Of a DNA stretch of 64,000 bases, positions 12,697 to 24,730 are shown piece by piece. Numbering within the stretch: the first letter of the stretch is position 1; the number at the start of each line of letters is the position of its first letter. Location: positions 19,515,971 to 19,579,970 of the forward strand of contig NC_003070.9 of NCBI RefSeq assembly GCF_000001735.4, read 5' to 3'. Position numbers and translations under genes: made by a program. Source of the DNA: Arabidopsis thaliana (lineage: Eukaryota > Streptophyta > Magnoliopsida > Brassicales > Brassicaceae). The notes under the pieces were generated by a model. The model was not told where the DNA came from. It was given only the letters and a program-made list of their open reading frames with translations, and ran no database searches.

Positions 12697-15065
12697 ATGG
12701 AGGAGATTCGGTTATCGCCGCTGAGACAGACAAGTGTTAAGTCTTCACTGTCAGGGAGGTCTACTCCAAGGGGTACACCTAGAGTGTATTCTGGTAGGAC
12801 TCCGCGTAGAGGTCATGGTGGAGGAGGAGCGTTTCAGTGGTTTCGTAGTAGCCGGTTGGTTTATTGGCTGCTTTTGATTACGCTTTGGACGTATCTTGGA
12901 TTTTATGTTCAGTCTAGGTGGGCACATGATAATGAAAGCAAAGTTGAGTTTTTACGGTTTGGAGGCAGACCGAGAAAGGATGAGTTATATATGGAGAAGA
13001 TTAAAGGACTGGATGTTGTTGCTAATGAGAATTCTGAGGCTTTGGTTAATATTACTGGTAAAGATGATGCTGGTTCGAATAAGAGGACGGATGTTAGTCT
13101 GATCAAGAAAGATGATGGGGTTTCTCGACGGAGCTTGAGTTCCAAGCAGAAGACGAGAAAAACTGTCCGGACTTCTCGTAGTAAGATCCGTGTTAAGCAG
13201 AAGGTGATTAAAGAGGTACTTGAGACTAAGGATTTGGATGATGAGCAAGATCCACAACTTCCATTGACAAATGCTACTTATGGTAAGCTTCTTGGTCCCT
13301 TTGGATCACTAGAGGATAAAGTTCTTGAATGGAGCCCGCATAGAAGATCTGGGACTTGCGACAGGAAATCAGATTTTAAACGCCTTGTTTGGTCAAGGAG
13401 ATTCGTCCTGCTTTTCCACGAGCTATCAATGACTGGTGCTCCAATTTCTATGATGGAGCTGGCTTCAGAGCTTTTGAGCTGTGGTGCAACAGTCTCTGCA
13501 GTAGTTCTTAGCAGGAGAGGTGGATTGATGCAAGAGCTCAGTAGGAGAAGGATCAAAGTTGTTGAAGACAAAGGAGAACTCAGCTTCAAGACTGCCATGA
13601 AAGCAGATTTGATCATCGCAGGATCAGCAGTGTGTACCTCATGGATAGGTAAGAATTCATTATGCAGTTTTTAGACTACTAATTTACAATCAGAGGAAAG
13701 CATATCTTAATTACTTTTTTTTTTTCCTTTTCTCGCAGATCAATACATGAATCATCATCCAGCTGGTGGAAGTCAAATAGCTTGGTGGATAATGGAGAAT
13801 CGACGAGAATACTTTGATCGAGCGAAACCAGTTCTTGACCGAGTGAAAATGCTGATTTTCTTATCTGAATCACAGAGCAGACAATGGTTAACATGGTGCG
13901 AGGAGGAGCATATAAAGCTTAGATCACAACCAGTGATTGTTCCACTATCTGTTAATGATGAGTTAGCTTTTGTAGCGGGGATTCCTTCTTCACTCAACAC
14001 ACCAACACTTTCACCAGAGAAAATGAGGGTGAAGAGACAAATATTACGCGAATCAGTGAGAACAGAGTTAGGAATAACAGATTCAGATATGCTTGTGATG
14101 TCTCTTAGCAGCATAAACCCAACAAAGGGACAACTTCTTCTCCTTGAATCTATTGCCTTGGCTCTTTCTGAGAGAGGACAAGAATCTCAAAGGAATCACA
14201 AGGGGATCATTAGGAAAGAAAAGGTTAGTCTCTCCAGCAAACATCGTTTAAGAGGTTCATCACGACAGATGAAAAGTGTTTCTCTCACACTTGACAATGG
14301 CTTAAGAAGAGAGAAGCAAGAACTTAAAGTTCTTTTAGGATCCGTGGGTTCAAAGAGCAACAAAGTTGGATACGTTAAAGAGATGTTAAGCTTCTTGTCA
14401 AACAGCGGAAACTTATCTAAGTCGGTAATGTGGACTCCTGCAACAACCCGTGTTGCTTCATTATACTCTGCAGCAGATGTCTACGTTACAAACTCCCAGG
14501 TAATCCTCCTCACACCTCAAAAACATTATTTGATGCATATGCAGTTTTCCACTAGAAAGTAGTTTACAGTTAGGTTTTGGTTTAGTTTTATCAGTTTTAT
14601 AGGAACTTGAATTACTGAATCAAATAAACCAATTTGTGATTGATTTCAGTTTGGTTTTGGATAAAACATTTCAGTTTTGTTTTTGTTCAAAATGTAGGTT
14701 TTGATTTCGGTTTGACCATTTCGATTTTGTTCGGTTTATTTATTTTGAACCTTGATTTTTTACAGGGAGTTGGTGAAACATTTGGTAGAGTGACAATCGA
14801 AGCAATGGCTTATGGACTTGCAGTGGTGGGAACAGATGCAGGAGGAACCAAAGAGATGGTTCAACACAACATGACTGGTCTACTTCACTCAATGGGGAGA
14901 TCCGGTAACAAAGAATTAGCTCATAATCTCTTGTATCTACTTAGGAATCCAGACGAGAGGCTACGATTGGGGAGTGAAGGACGCAAAATGGTTGAGAAAA
15001 TGTACATGAAGCAACATATGTACAAGCGATTCGTCGATGTTCTGGTCAAATGCATGAGACCTTAA
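12697..15065 (+). CDS. GT4-like glycosyltransferase, type II membrane protein
   Basis: Three coding exons, 12697-13648, 13739-14499 and 14766-15065, join in frame to 670 aa. The N-terminus is basic and Ser/Arg/Gly-rich (about 50 aa), followed by one hydrophobic segment (LVYWLLLITLWTYLGFY). That is the topology of a Golgi or endomembrane type II protein. A charged stem region precedes the catalytic part, which starts around FVLLFHELSMTGAPISMMEL with a GT4-like N-terminal Rossmann motif. The C-terminal domain, in the last exon, has the EX7E motif of retaining GT4 enzymes (ETFGRVTIE) followed by GTDAGGTKEM. The annotated plant family is called UDP-glycosyltransferase-like (locus about At1g52420), with a paralogue near At3g15940; donor and acceptor are unknown to me. 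A decayed copy of its 3' end lies at 31177-31265. Confidence 0.88.
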
Positions 15066-15379
15066 AAAAGCCCTTTGTTTACCAAAATCAAATTTTTGTG
15101 CTATATTTGTTCCAATGATAGTGAATTGTGAGATACCGTCTTTGCCGAGATATACTTGGATCATACTGATCTCAGAAAACTCATAACAATAAAGTAAAGA
15201 TAAATGTGTCTTTTGGTAGCTGAACCATTCATGTATATATGATAAGAACTCCCTGTATATGAACAAATGTAGTTTCCAAGACAAAATATTATAGAACAGA
15301 GAGCACAACTTCTTTTGAATTGGAACATGTCACTGTTTTATTTACATCAATGCCGGGATCCTCTATATTGATACACTTG

Positions 15380-18300
15380 TTAGGCCATCGATCCGACAGC
15401 TTCATAAAATAGAATCTCTGGTCGAATCTTCCTTTCTCCAAAGAAACTGACCACACTCTTCCAGTTGCCATCATCCTATAGCATCACCACATATGTGTCA
15501 ATAATGTCTAGCCTATCTAATTTCACAATTCAACTCGAGGAAGACAAAGGGAAACTGTTTCGTCTTACCTCTCCTGATAAAGACTCTTGTCTGAGATTGA
15601 CCTTAAAATCTCCAAAGAAAATGACCTCACTCTTCCAGTTACTGACATCCTATAGCATCACCACATATGTGTCAATAATGTCTGGCATATCCTAATTCAC
15701 AGTTCAACTCAAGCAAGACAAAGGGAAACTGTTTCTTCTTACCTCTCCTGCTAAAGACTCTCGTCCCAGATTGACCCACCGGTTGTTTTCATAAGCTAAA
15801 CAAAAGTGTTCTTCTTCTTCACCACAACCGACCTGCATTACATATGTTGAGACTGTAACAGAGAGATACAAAAGAACGATAGGACAAACATCTATCATAC
15901 TGATTAAGATTTTACCATTGACACCAGCCGGTAGTTAGTGTTTGGTTCTAAGCCTACGTATAGCCTGCTGATATCTAACTCCAAGTCTAAAGCCTTTGTT
16001 GTTTCAGATATTTCTTTCTCAGTTTCACTCTTCTCCCATTCCAAGACTAATGTTGCAAACCGACAAAACACAAACAAAGTTTTATTATAAGCATTATAAG
16101 TGAAATGTGTACATAAGAACACAATCATGGTGGTCAAAACTTACCAATTGTGAAGACAGGCGGGCATCTACTTATAAAGTGATGAACAAAGTTTGACTCT
16201 CCACAACCTCCTGTTTTAATGTTGCATGACTTTTGATATTCCATGCGGATCACTTTTAGTATGTCCACAAACTTCATACTCTCAAAAGCACACTGTATAT
16301 ATTTAAGCATAAGACAACTTTATAAGAGGAGGTACCAGTTTCTGAAGGAACAATAAAGAGAGAAATCAATGAAACATACCTTAAGTTGTCTGATTGAATC
16401 TGCAGGCATAACAATGGCATAAGAACTTTTCTCTGGATAATTTGTAATCCATCTGCATTTTCTACAACTCATTCTTTCATTTTCCGCCAACGTAAAAAGG
16501 CGAGTTACCAAGCTTTCTCCTTCTGGATTTTTCCAGCAACACCAAAACTCAAGGATGGCTACAACTACCTTAGCAGCATCACTCGACTGCAAAGAGTAAA
16601 AAATCTAAAAACCTTAAGAATAACATTTAAGCTTATTGACAAAAAAAAATTATAATACAATGCTTAGATGCATATCTTCTCCACACAAATGACTAACCAT
16701 GGAAATAACTTCTTCTAGGGAACTAAGTAAGTCGCTCAAGATGCAACTGTAGACTCCCTCAGTTTTTATGCTCTCTGACACAAAAGCATTAAAAAAATGT
16801 TGCAGTGCAGAAGGAACTTGTTGAAATCGTTGTGTATTGTTCTTCAGATCTTCTTTGAGAACTTTAATGTTCAAGAGAGCCTGCAATACCACATGTTTTT
16901 GTGAAACTATCAAAAGGAATAAGGAAATGAAGAGATGTGGAATGAGTTGAATCAGTAAATGAGAGTTTAGGTATTCAATCTTCCTTTGGTTGGAAACTGC
17001 TTTACCTTCAGCGTCATGTCAAGAGCTGAATTGTATCTGGCTGCAGCTCCTCCAATTGCTGACTCTGAATGTGCCGACAGTGAATCTTCTTTAGGCATGT
17101 CTAGCATCTCTTGAAAATGGCGAATGAAAGATATAAGAATAATGCATCTCAAAACAAGACAATTCAAATTAATTATCAATTGAGAAGCTTTTAAACAACC
17201 TGCAGGGCCATCTTTAGTAGCTTCCTCTTGATTTTGAGTTTTGGATGAACTTTCCAATGGACCACTCTCACTTGCAAGAGCATTTTCTGGTTCCATAGAA
17301 TCTTCTTCCACCGTTTTTAGTTCAAGGTTGACAGGAGGTTTACTGTACATGTAAAAACTCAGAGAAAACCCGAAAACAATTAATTAACATAAGAAAATGA
17401 CTCTTAAGGTACTTACTGTTCAACAGTCTGATCAAGGGGACTAAACTTGCTCATTGAAGCTCTCTGCTGCACCATCAAGATCACTCATTAATACAATGTG
17501 ACATTACAGGTATACACAAAGCAGAGAAGTGGAATCCTAAAAGTAAGGAAACGAAGTCAAAATGGAAGATATGTTATCAAAATAAGATAGGAAAACGTCA
17601 TTGACTTGTTCACAGAATATTACTAGTTGAAAGACCTTGTTTATTTTATCATTCTTCTTCTTTGACTGTGCCTTCTTCTCCTCCTCGAGTGCAAGATCTG
17701 CTGCTACTGCATCTGCCTTGGCTTTGCGTTCCATATTCATTATTTCATTCTAGATGAGAAGAGATATGAAACCATATAAAAAAACAATATAAAGGCCAAG
17801 TCAGACAGAAAATGAAAGCTGTCTATATATAACCAACCAGCAAGAAAGGTTTCATCAGTTGAAGAATATAAGTGCGGTTGTCAAATGCAGAAAGCCTGGC
17901 GAGGTTGTTTAGCAAGCTAATCCTTGAATTTTCAATCAGCAAAATCTTTGAGTCGATTAGAAGAACCTGCAAGTCATGTCGATAATTTATTAAGTTGGGA
18001 TGAATATGTTACTCTGTTGTTAATAATGAATATTACAGTCATGAATGAACCTTGTGGGTGACCACTAATGTCAGAAGGCCTATGGACTCCAGCACTTTAT
18101 CGTCCCTACAACTTTTCTGCTCACGTATAAGATTCAAGCAGTCATCTAAATCAGGGACATCAAATGGTGGAAGCAATGCTCCTTCCAAAACATCTCGTAC
18201 TGCACCCAAGAATATTTTTCTATCAACGGAAATTTCAGGGAGTATCTCTTCACACTCATCGCACAGAATAGATGCGTATCTGATCCACTGATCTTCCTGA

Positions 18301-19985
18301 AGATTCCTTCTCCTTTCATCTTCACTCATACATATTCTCTCGATTATCATAAGACTTGTGACATAACCTAAGAGCAACTTTCGATTTGTATATTTGGTTT
18401 CCAGATTCCTACATGTGAACTGAACAGCTCTGAGAACAGCTAGCCATATATCAAGATTGTATTCCCTGATAGGTTTGGGAAAGATCTTATCTACTGAAAT
18501 GTTGTCATATAACCAAGGTATGATATCATCTCCCTGAGCATGTGCCTTGGCGTAGTGGGCAATGGGATCAAAAACATTGATTGTTCTTTCATCATCACAT
18601 GGAGCGTTATTGCTTTTCAGCAGTCTTCTATCCAGAAGCAGATATGAAAACTGAGGGTCAAAGTCGATATTTTCTTTAACCCGAGTACGATCCAAGAAAC
18701 TGTCCACTGCTCTGCTAACCAGCTTTGCACCATCATTCCTTTCACACTTTAAGTTATTTAGAAAGTCTAGAATCTGATTGAGTTCAGGACATTCCAAAAA
18801 ACAGATACTCTGAGGTGTTTCCACTAGTAGAGAATCGACAAGACTCTGTGCAGAGACTTCAAGTTTTTCAAGATGCTTAACCGGAAAATACATCACCCAG
18901 TCTCGAACACTGCATGATAACGTTTTATGGTCACAAAGAGACACAAGGAGCAATTTGATTTCCTTGAGTAACTTACCGCGCTCTTCATCCGCAGCTAAAG
19001 GCCATTCTTTGGACCACCCATTCTTACATTTAGATGCAAACGCTTTCACATCTGCGAGCTGATTCTTGATCATTTCAACCGCAGCCGCTGCATCCACTGG
19101 TTCCCAACTTCCATTTGATATCTTACGAGCCCAGTCCTTCCCTATTCTCTGGACCTTATCCTTTTTTGTACCAGGTTTAAAATCTGCAGCATGTACTTCT
19201 TCAAGATGATTCTTACATTCCTCAGCACTAGAGAACCTCTTCGAACAACACATCCAGAATGTCCATATCATGTCTTTCCTTGCAGAAGCAAGAACGTTCT
19301 CCAAAACATCTCGTCCATCTCTGTAACGGACTCTCTCGACAAAAGATAAAAGCTTTGCAATGTTTACTTTCATAAAGTCTCTTTTGACCTTCACATCCAA
19401 TCCCACCCAAAACGACCTCAATCTTTTCACCACGCCCTGACGTGTCTCTGGAATTTTCTCTGACTCCAAAACTTTTGGTTTAGAGACTTGTTTCATAGTA
19501 GAAGCAACTAGAGTCTCCGGAGAAGCAATCTTAGACTCTGCATCTTTGATTATTCTCAATATCTGCTTCTGTTTTTCATTGAATCGTATTTGCCGAACAA
19601 CAGGATCCGTGATATCCTGGAAAGTAACAGATAAAGCTAGTTTTGCTTTCACCAAACACTTCTTGTAGTACATCAAAGATCCAAGCTTGTTGGCCAACAT
19701 GTGAAGCGAATTTGCACAAAATGGTGATAACCTCTCATCTTCCGAGTAACATCCCACAGAACCTAACAAGTATGTGAATTCCATATCAGAGTTCTCTGTT
19801 TCTAGCGATAGTTTTAAGAATACTTGACCTTGTTTGATACGAATAAGCCATGCGTTTTGATCTTCTCTATGGATTCGAATCAAATCTTCAAGTATCTTCA
19901 ATGCCTCGATGTAGTTACCTTTAGCGATGTGATCATTTGCATCTTTGTAGGGTTTTCCCTCCGTGATAGAAGAAGAAGACTCCAT
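15380..19985 (-). CDS. DUF627/DUF629 protein with UCH-like domain, copy 1 (probable inactive deubiquitinase)
   Basis: Thirteen exons: 19985-18051, 17966-17838, 17749-17636, 17466-17417, 17342-17200, 17109-17006, 16880-16698, 16586-16380, 16292-16145, 16046-15916, 15832-15743, 15649-15569 and 15475-15380. They sum to 3411 nt, 1136 aa. The N-terminal helical TPR-like region (DUF627) is followed by DUF629 with a zinc-finger-like CCSKRF...C...H...H segment (residues about 240-270). A Lys/Glu-rich linker (exons 3-5) leads to a C-terminal ubiquitin-hydrolase-like domain with a CRKC knuckle, a His-box-like EEEEHFCLAY and a terminal RPEILFYEAV. At the expected Cys box the protein reads RYNSALDMTLKALLN, with Ser where relatives have Cys (YNC), so it is probably catalytically dead. 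The locus is about At1g52430. Exon 12 is a chimeric duplicate of exons 11 and 13. Confidence 0.88.
15475..15742 (-). repeat. Internal tandem duplication, period 174 bp, creating an extra coding exon
   Basis: CCTATAGCATCACCACATAT with the following intron and exon border occurs at 15475 and again at 15649. The duplication joins the start of the last exon to the end of exon 11, giving an 81-nt exon (15569-15649) that begins DVSNWKSEVIFFG and ends RQESLSGE. It has proper splice sites and phase 0. The same structure exists at 25809-26076. Confidence 0.85.
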
Positions 19986-20106
19986 TGTAGACGATTCTCA
20001 AGATTCTTTAAGCTTTCTTGCTTCAGAGAGAAATTTGTGAAGCGGGAAAAAAAGAAGCAACGAAAATAACAGAATTGCATCGAAGAAGAAGCTGGGTTTT
20101 ATAACG

Positions 20107-20153
20107 TGTGAGTCACGTGACACAAGGCTTTTATAACGTGAGAGTCACGTGAC
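20107..20153. promoter_or_regulatory. Duplicated palindromic G-box element upstream of UCH-like copy 1
   Basis: GTCACGTGAC occurs at 20112-20121 and 20144-20153, each inside a repeated segment TTTATAACGTG-n-GAGTCACGTGACACAAG. They lie 127 and 159 bp upstream of the start codon. CACGTG is the core bound by plant bZIP and bHLH factors. Copy 2 of the gene keeps a single element at 30444-30453. Confidence 0.6.
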
Positions 20154-22850
20154 ACAAGAATGATATATAAAAAAATAGCATTGGGAAATTTCGTCGAACA
20201 CCTTGTGTGCAACATCCATAGCACTCCACTACTTCGAAAACCCAGAATTTCTGGGAATCTTCGAATTTTGCTTAAGATATTTGAATATAGAATGGTATTC
20301 ATGTCGGGGATGAACGAAAATCAGACTTGAAATGATCAAAGAACAGAGGTTCACCAAATCAAGTAGCTTTGGGACATAAACAATTAAAAGCTTTTGCAAA
20401 TCTTCGTCTTTTGTAATTAGAAACTTTTCATTTTTCATCACTAACCAATCTCCTCCTTCCAGCTGTTACGCCTTTTTATATATAAAAAAAGATTCTATGC
20501 ACATTTTAAAAATTATTTGATTTTAAAATAATTGGTTGCTTACACATTGTTGGAGTATCAATTGTTTTTTTTTATATTAAAACGGAAACTTATATTAATT
20601 AAGTTCAAATTTCTAAAAAATATATTACTTCCTCTCTTTCAATTTATTTGATGTTTAAAATTTTCCCACATAGATTAAAAAATCATTTAATTTTTCTTAT
20701 TTTCAATTAAAAACATTTGTTTCTTATTTAAATTTAAAACTGATTTAGTCACAGTAGAATGATAACATGTTAAATGTGATTGGTCCATATCTCTTTTTGG
20801 GACTAGCTCACGGATTCATATGATCATATTTTTATTTTTATTAGAACGTTAACTCATCTATTCTGCCATTTTGGTCAATGTTAACAAATAATAATATAAT
20901 ATCATAAGACTAGAGACTCAGATTCCTCTCGTTAGATCTTCTTCTTCTTCATTTGTCTTTCCATGTTTAGTATTTGAATTCCTAAGCTAGTACTGCTAGA
21001 TTTTGTTTTGGGGCTGGTGATTTTACACCAAAAAAAAATATACATATATATATATCATAAGACTAAGAAATTGAAATTAAATAACTTGTTGAACCAAAAC
21101 ACTAAGCGGAAATTAACAAGTAAAATAAAATGTATACCACATCGAATTTGGTAATTGTTGTACCACAAGGTCGTGCAAGTAATGACATTTGTCTTTCTTT
21201 GTGATATTTTACTTAATTTAATTACACATCAAAACATTTCTCTGATCTCTATTACATATTAGAAGGGATTTGTAATCTGTTAGGTATATATGGTTGAAGA
21301 TTAATCGATTTTTTTTTTTTGCAATGACTTTTTATTGTTTTTCCTTCTTGATTCTTCACTTTTTTTCTGTTGGTGTTATCAAGTTGTACATGGTAACCTC
21401 TTTTCAATACAGGAAAAAGAAAACAAGCATTTAGCTTTTGTCAAGTCAGTTTTTTCAAACATAAGAGTAATCTAGGAAGCCAAAGATGGAACGTTAATTA
21501 CTACACTAATTTGATAATGAGACCAACGAACATTTTGACCTTTTGAAATAATACTCTCCACCTTCTAGCCTTGTGCATATTGTTGCTTGGGTTTGTTCAG
21601 CTTCGAGAAACACCAAACTCAACATTATATTCGCAAATTGTTCCTCCAAGCTTTTCTGTCAATGGTATTTGAAACGAAAAGATCAACTCTATATGACCTT
21701 CTTTTTTTGTTCTATAACAAACCGGAATTTTATTATACTTTTCTTAGAAACCACCAAAACGTGCGACGGAAGAATACCAAGTGCTAACCAAATTGATATT
21801 CAGGTTTAAGGTAGTTGTGGGACTTAAAACAAAAAAGAAGGAAATATTAAAGTTTACGTGTTCCACAATGAGGATGGAAATTTCTTTTTGTTTGGAAAGC
21901 ACCCGTGACTCACTTAGTCATCTGAAATTCCTTATTCTTACCTATAAATATTTGAAGTTGTTGTACTCATAGTCAAGATTCTTTTTCTTTGTCGTTTCCT
22001 TAATTTAATTCTATACTAGTTATGGGATTCATAGTTGTTAGTAATTTGCTTTTATGTGTATGTATTCTTTGATCACACTCATGCCCCAATTAGAAATTTG
22101 ATGCGACTAAGTTTTCCTATGACTCACTTAGTCATTTGAAACGACTCATAGTTTTTTAATTCTTTTTTGTTTCCTCAATTTATATCTATAATATTTGCGG
22201 GTTACATAACTATTACAGTTTTGCCAAAATGTGTATACCAACTAAAATAAAACGATTTAGTAAAAATTCATATATACGTGTGTAGGTGCATGCCCTACGA
22301 AATAGTAATTTAGAAAATGAAGTATATATATTATTGTTTTTTAAGATCCATCATTAATAGTCAACGTGTAAAAAACGAAAATCTCTACTAGTTCAGAGAT
22401 TCATACATATTAACATTTTCCAAATATGTATAGTTGGTTTTATCAATTGATTAAACAAAACTAAAACAAATAATATGAAATATATTATTGGTTTCCACTT
22501 TCCAGCTGTAGTACACTGTAGATATCATAAGTTCAATTTCCTTGTTATCATTTCATATAGAATTAGAAAGAAATTAAACATTAAAACCTAGGTCTGGTTG
22601 CACATATTGATAATGAAACATCTAATTAATTAGGTTTCCTTCATTAATGAGTGACCAACCAATATTTTTGACATTTTGATTTAGTGAAACAGAAAAATAT
22701 ATCATGTGTTTGCTTTTTTGGGTGTATAAATACACATTGTTCGTCACATATTTTCACCATCACTGCTTTTCCAAAACTCCTCTCAAAATATAGAACAAAA
22801 ATCGGCTGAGTATAGAAAAAAGACTATTTTCAAGTTCTTCTCATAAAAAC
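20154..22850. other. Spacer and promoter region of hydrolase-like copy 1
   Basis: AT-rich, with no supported gene. From about 21240 on it is one copy of a promoter segment repeated before all three hydrolase-like genes, including GTGACTCACTTAGTCATCTG at 21904-21923. Open frames at 21573-21972 recur in other copies but drift in frame and end, so I do not call them coding. Confidence 0.6.
22725..22732 (+). promoter_or_regulatory. TATA box of hydrolase-like copy 1
   Basis: TATAAATA lies in GGGTGTATAAATACACATT, 126 bp before the ATG at 22851. The same element precedes copies 2 and 3. Confidence 0.6.
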
Positions 22851-24730
22851 ATGGCGGCTTCTGGTATGTCTTGTTTCCTTCTTGATTTTCCATGTTATGT
22901 TAGTTTATTGTTTTCTCGTTGGTGTATATTGTCTTCTTTTCTCGTTGCTTTTGTGATGTATATTTTCTCTTAGATATTCAACATCACTCTTTGGTGTATA
23001 TTTGCACATTGCTCTCCTTTTCATTCTCTTCCATTTCCCATCAATATAATGTGCAACTCTGAAATTTTCGCACGAATAAAAGAAATCTTCAATAAATAAA
23101 ATAACTATTTTTTTTAGTTTTTATTAAAGTTGTGGGCTACTACTCTCAAACAATTTTGTTTGGTTAATGACGTTTTTCTATGGTAAAATCTTTGCAGATA
23201 GTAGAAACAACAGAGCAGATGAACCTGGTTTTGTTGTGCAACCTAAAGGAGAGCATAGAGTCATTATAGTATGGCTGCATGATAAGGATGAGCGTTCCTC
23301 TGAGTAACATTTATACCACATGACTTGTTTGTATTGTTTCATATCTTTCATTTGATCTAATCCAAGTTAATTATGAAAGAAAAAAATTCGTCTCATATGA
23401 ACGAAATATTTTCTTACATTAATTATAGAAACTTTATCTTCGCTTCTTAACTTTTAATTTTTATTTTATTTCGTTGTTTCTCTTATTATGTTTATATTCT
23501 TTTTGCAGTTCACTTCAGTTTGTGGAACAATTGAATCTTAAAAATGTAAGTATCCATGAACATTTTATGTTAATTAAAACCCACTAATAGCTATTAATTT
23601 TGTTAACATCACGAATAATTTTTTTGACATACAGGTCAAATGGATATGTCCCTCTCTCGTGTTCCCCGATTCATGTGAGATAAAATGGCTTATACTCATC
23701 AGTTTTCTTGTAAACATTATTTGATGTCACAAAATTATTTGGGACTTTAACAAAAATTAAAAAAATGGTAATGTAGAGTGACCTAATATCGACCCATAAT
23801 TATTTGGGACTTTAACAAAAATTAAAAAAATGGTAATGTAGAGTGACCTAATATCGACCCATAATTATTTGGGACTTTAACAAAAATTAAAAAAATGGTC
23901 TTACCAATCTTTATATACATATATTAAGTGGGCTTTTCCCTTTTTGAATATGCTTAATTAACATATATCTAATCTGTGACTAGTTACAGCTACTCAATGA
24001 CTAAAACTTTATTTTGTATATAGTCATAAAAGGAGTGGGAGGTTTAGGAATGGGTGCAGCAGTAGCTCTCCACTTTGCAACAAGTTGTGCTCTTAACCAT
24101 TATACTATAAATCCCCGAGTTGTTGTTGGAATCAGCGGGTGGCTTTCTAATTCGGGGTATACTCAAATAATTTCTTAAAACTAATTAATTTTACGTTTCA
24201 CATCTCATTGAATGATGAAAGACTAATTATTAAACATTGCAGGAGCCTAAAACGCAGTATAGAATCTGCTTCACATGGGGCTCCAGCTCGTGCTGCATCG
24301 CAGTCAATCTTTATTACGCATGGAATATGTAAATCTAACCGGCTTCTCTTTCAATGTAACTATTTTCCTCTTTAGATAATGATCAGAGACAATGCTAAAT
24401 CTTTATGATGACATGTGTCGCAGGCGATTCTGTTCCTCACCCCTGTGACTGTGGAGAAGAAGCTGTTTTGTCCCTTAGAGAGGCTGGATTTAGAGACGTC
24501 AAGTTCACACCATTTGCAAGGTAGATAAACATCAAATAATATTTTACATTTTAGCCCTGCTCTATATAGTATATACCATTTTTGGTTTGAATTTTGTTTT
24601 TTGTCTAATAAGTTATTGGGTTATGAACATGTGATGTAGGTTTGGACCGACTGCTCATGAGAACAATCGCAACGTAATGGTCAAAAGCTGGTTGGAAGAG
24701 AAGCTCCAGCTCGATGTTACTATACCATAG
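22851..24730 (+). CDS. Acyl-protein-thioesterase-like alpha/beta-hydrolase, copy 1, one exon lost
   Basis: Exons 22851-22863, 23198-23303, 23509-23545, 23635-23674, 24024-24156, 24243-24328, 24424-24520 and 24640-24730 give 200 aa (locus about At1g52440). The order of elements follows acyl-protein thioesterases and carboxylesterases: VWLHDKDE (usual HGLGD loop), VKWICPS, GVGGLGMGAA (usual GFSQGG nucleophile elbow), THGICD (acid) and FGPTAHE (His). The nucleophile Ser is Gly here and the oxyanion loop is changed, so esterase activity is unlikely. The exon that copies 2 and 3 have between the fourth and fifth exons here is missing. A triplicated 65-bp repeat occupies that place, and the frame survives because both flanking introns are phase 1. 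The first coding exon is only 13 nt (MAAS). Confidence 0.82.
23733..23900. repeat. Three tandem copies of a 65-bp unit inside an intron
   Basis: AATTATTTGGGACTTTAAC starts at 23733, 23798 and 23863, each followed (fully in the first two) by AAAATGGTAATGTAGAGTGAC. The AAAATG-GTAATG part resembles the 3' border of the exon present at 34311-34397 in copy 2, so each unit carries the remnant of the deleted exon and its donor site. Confidence 0.88.
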
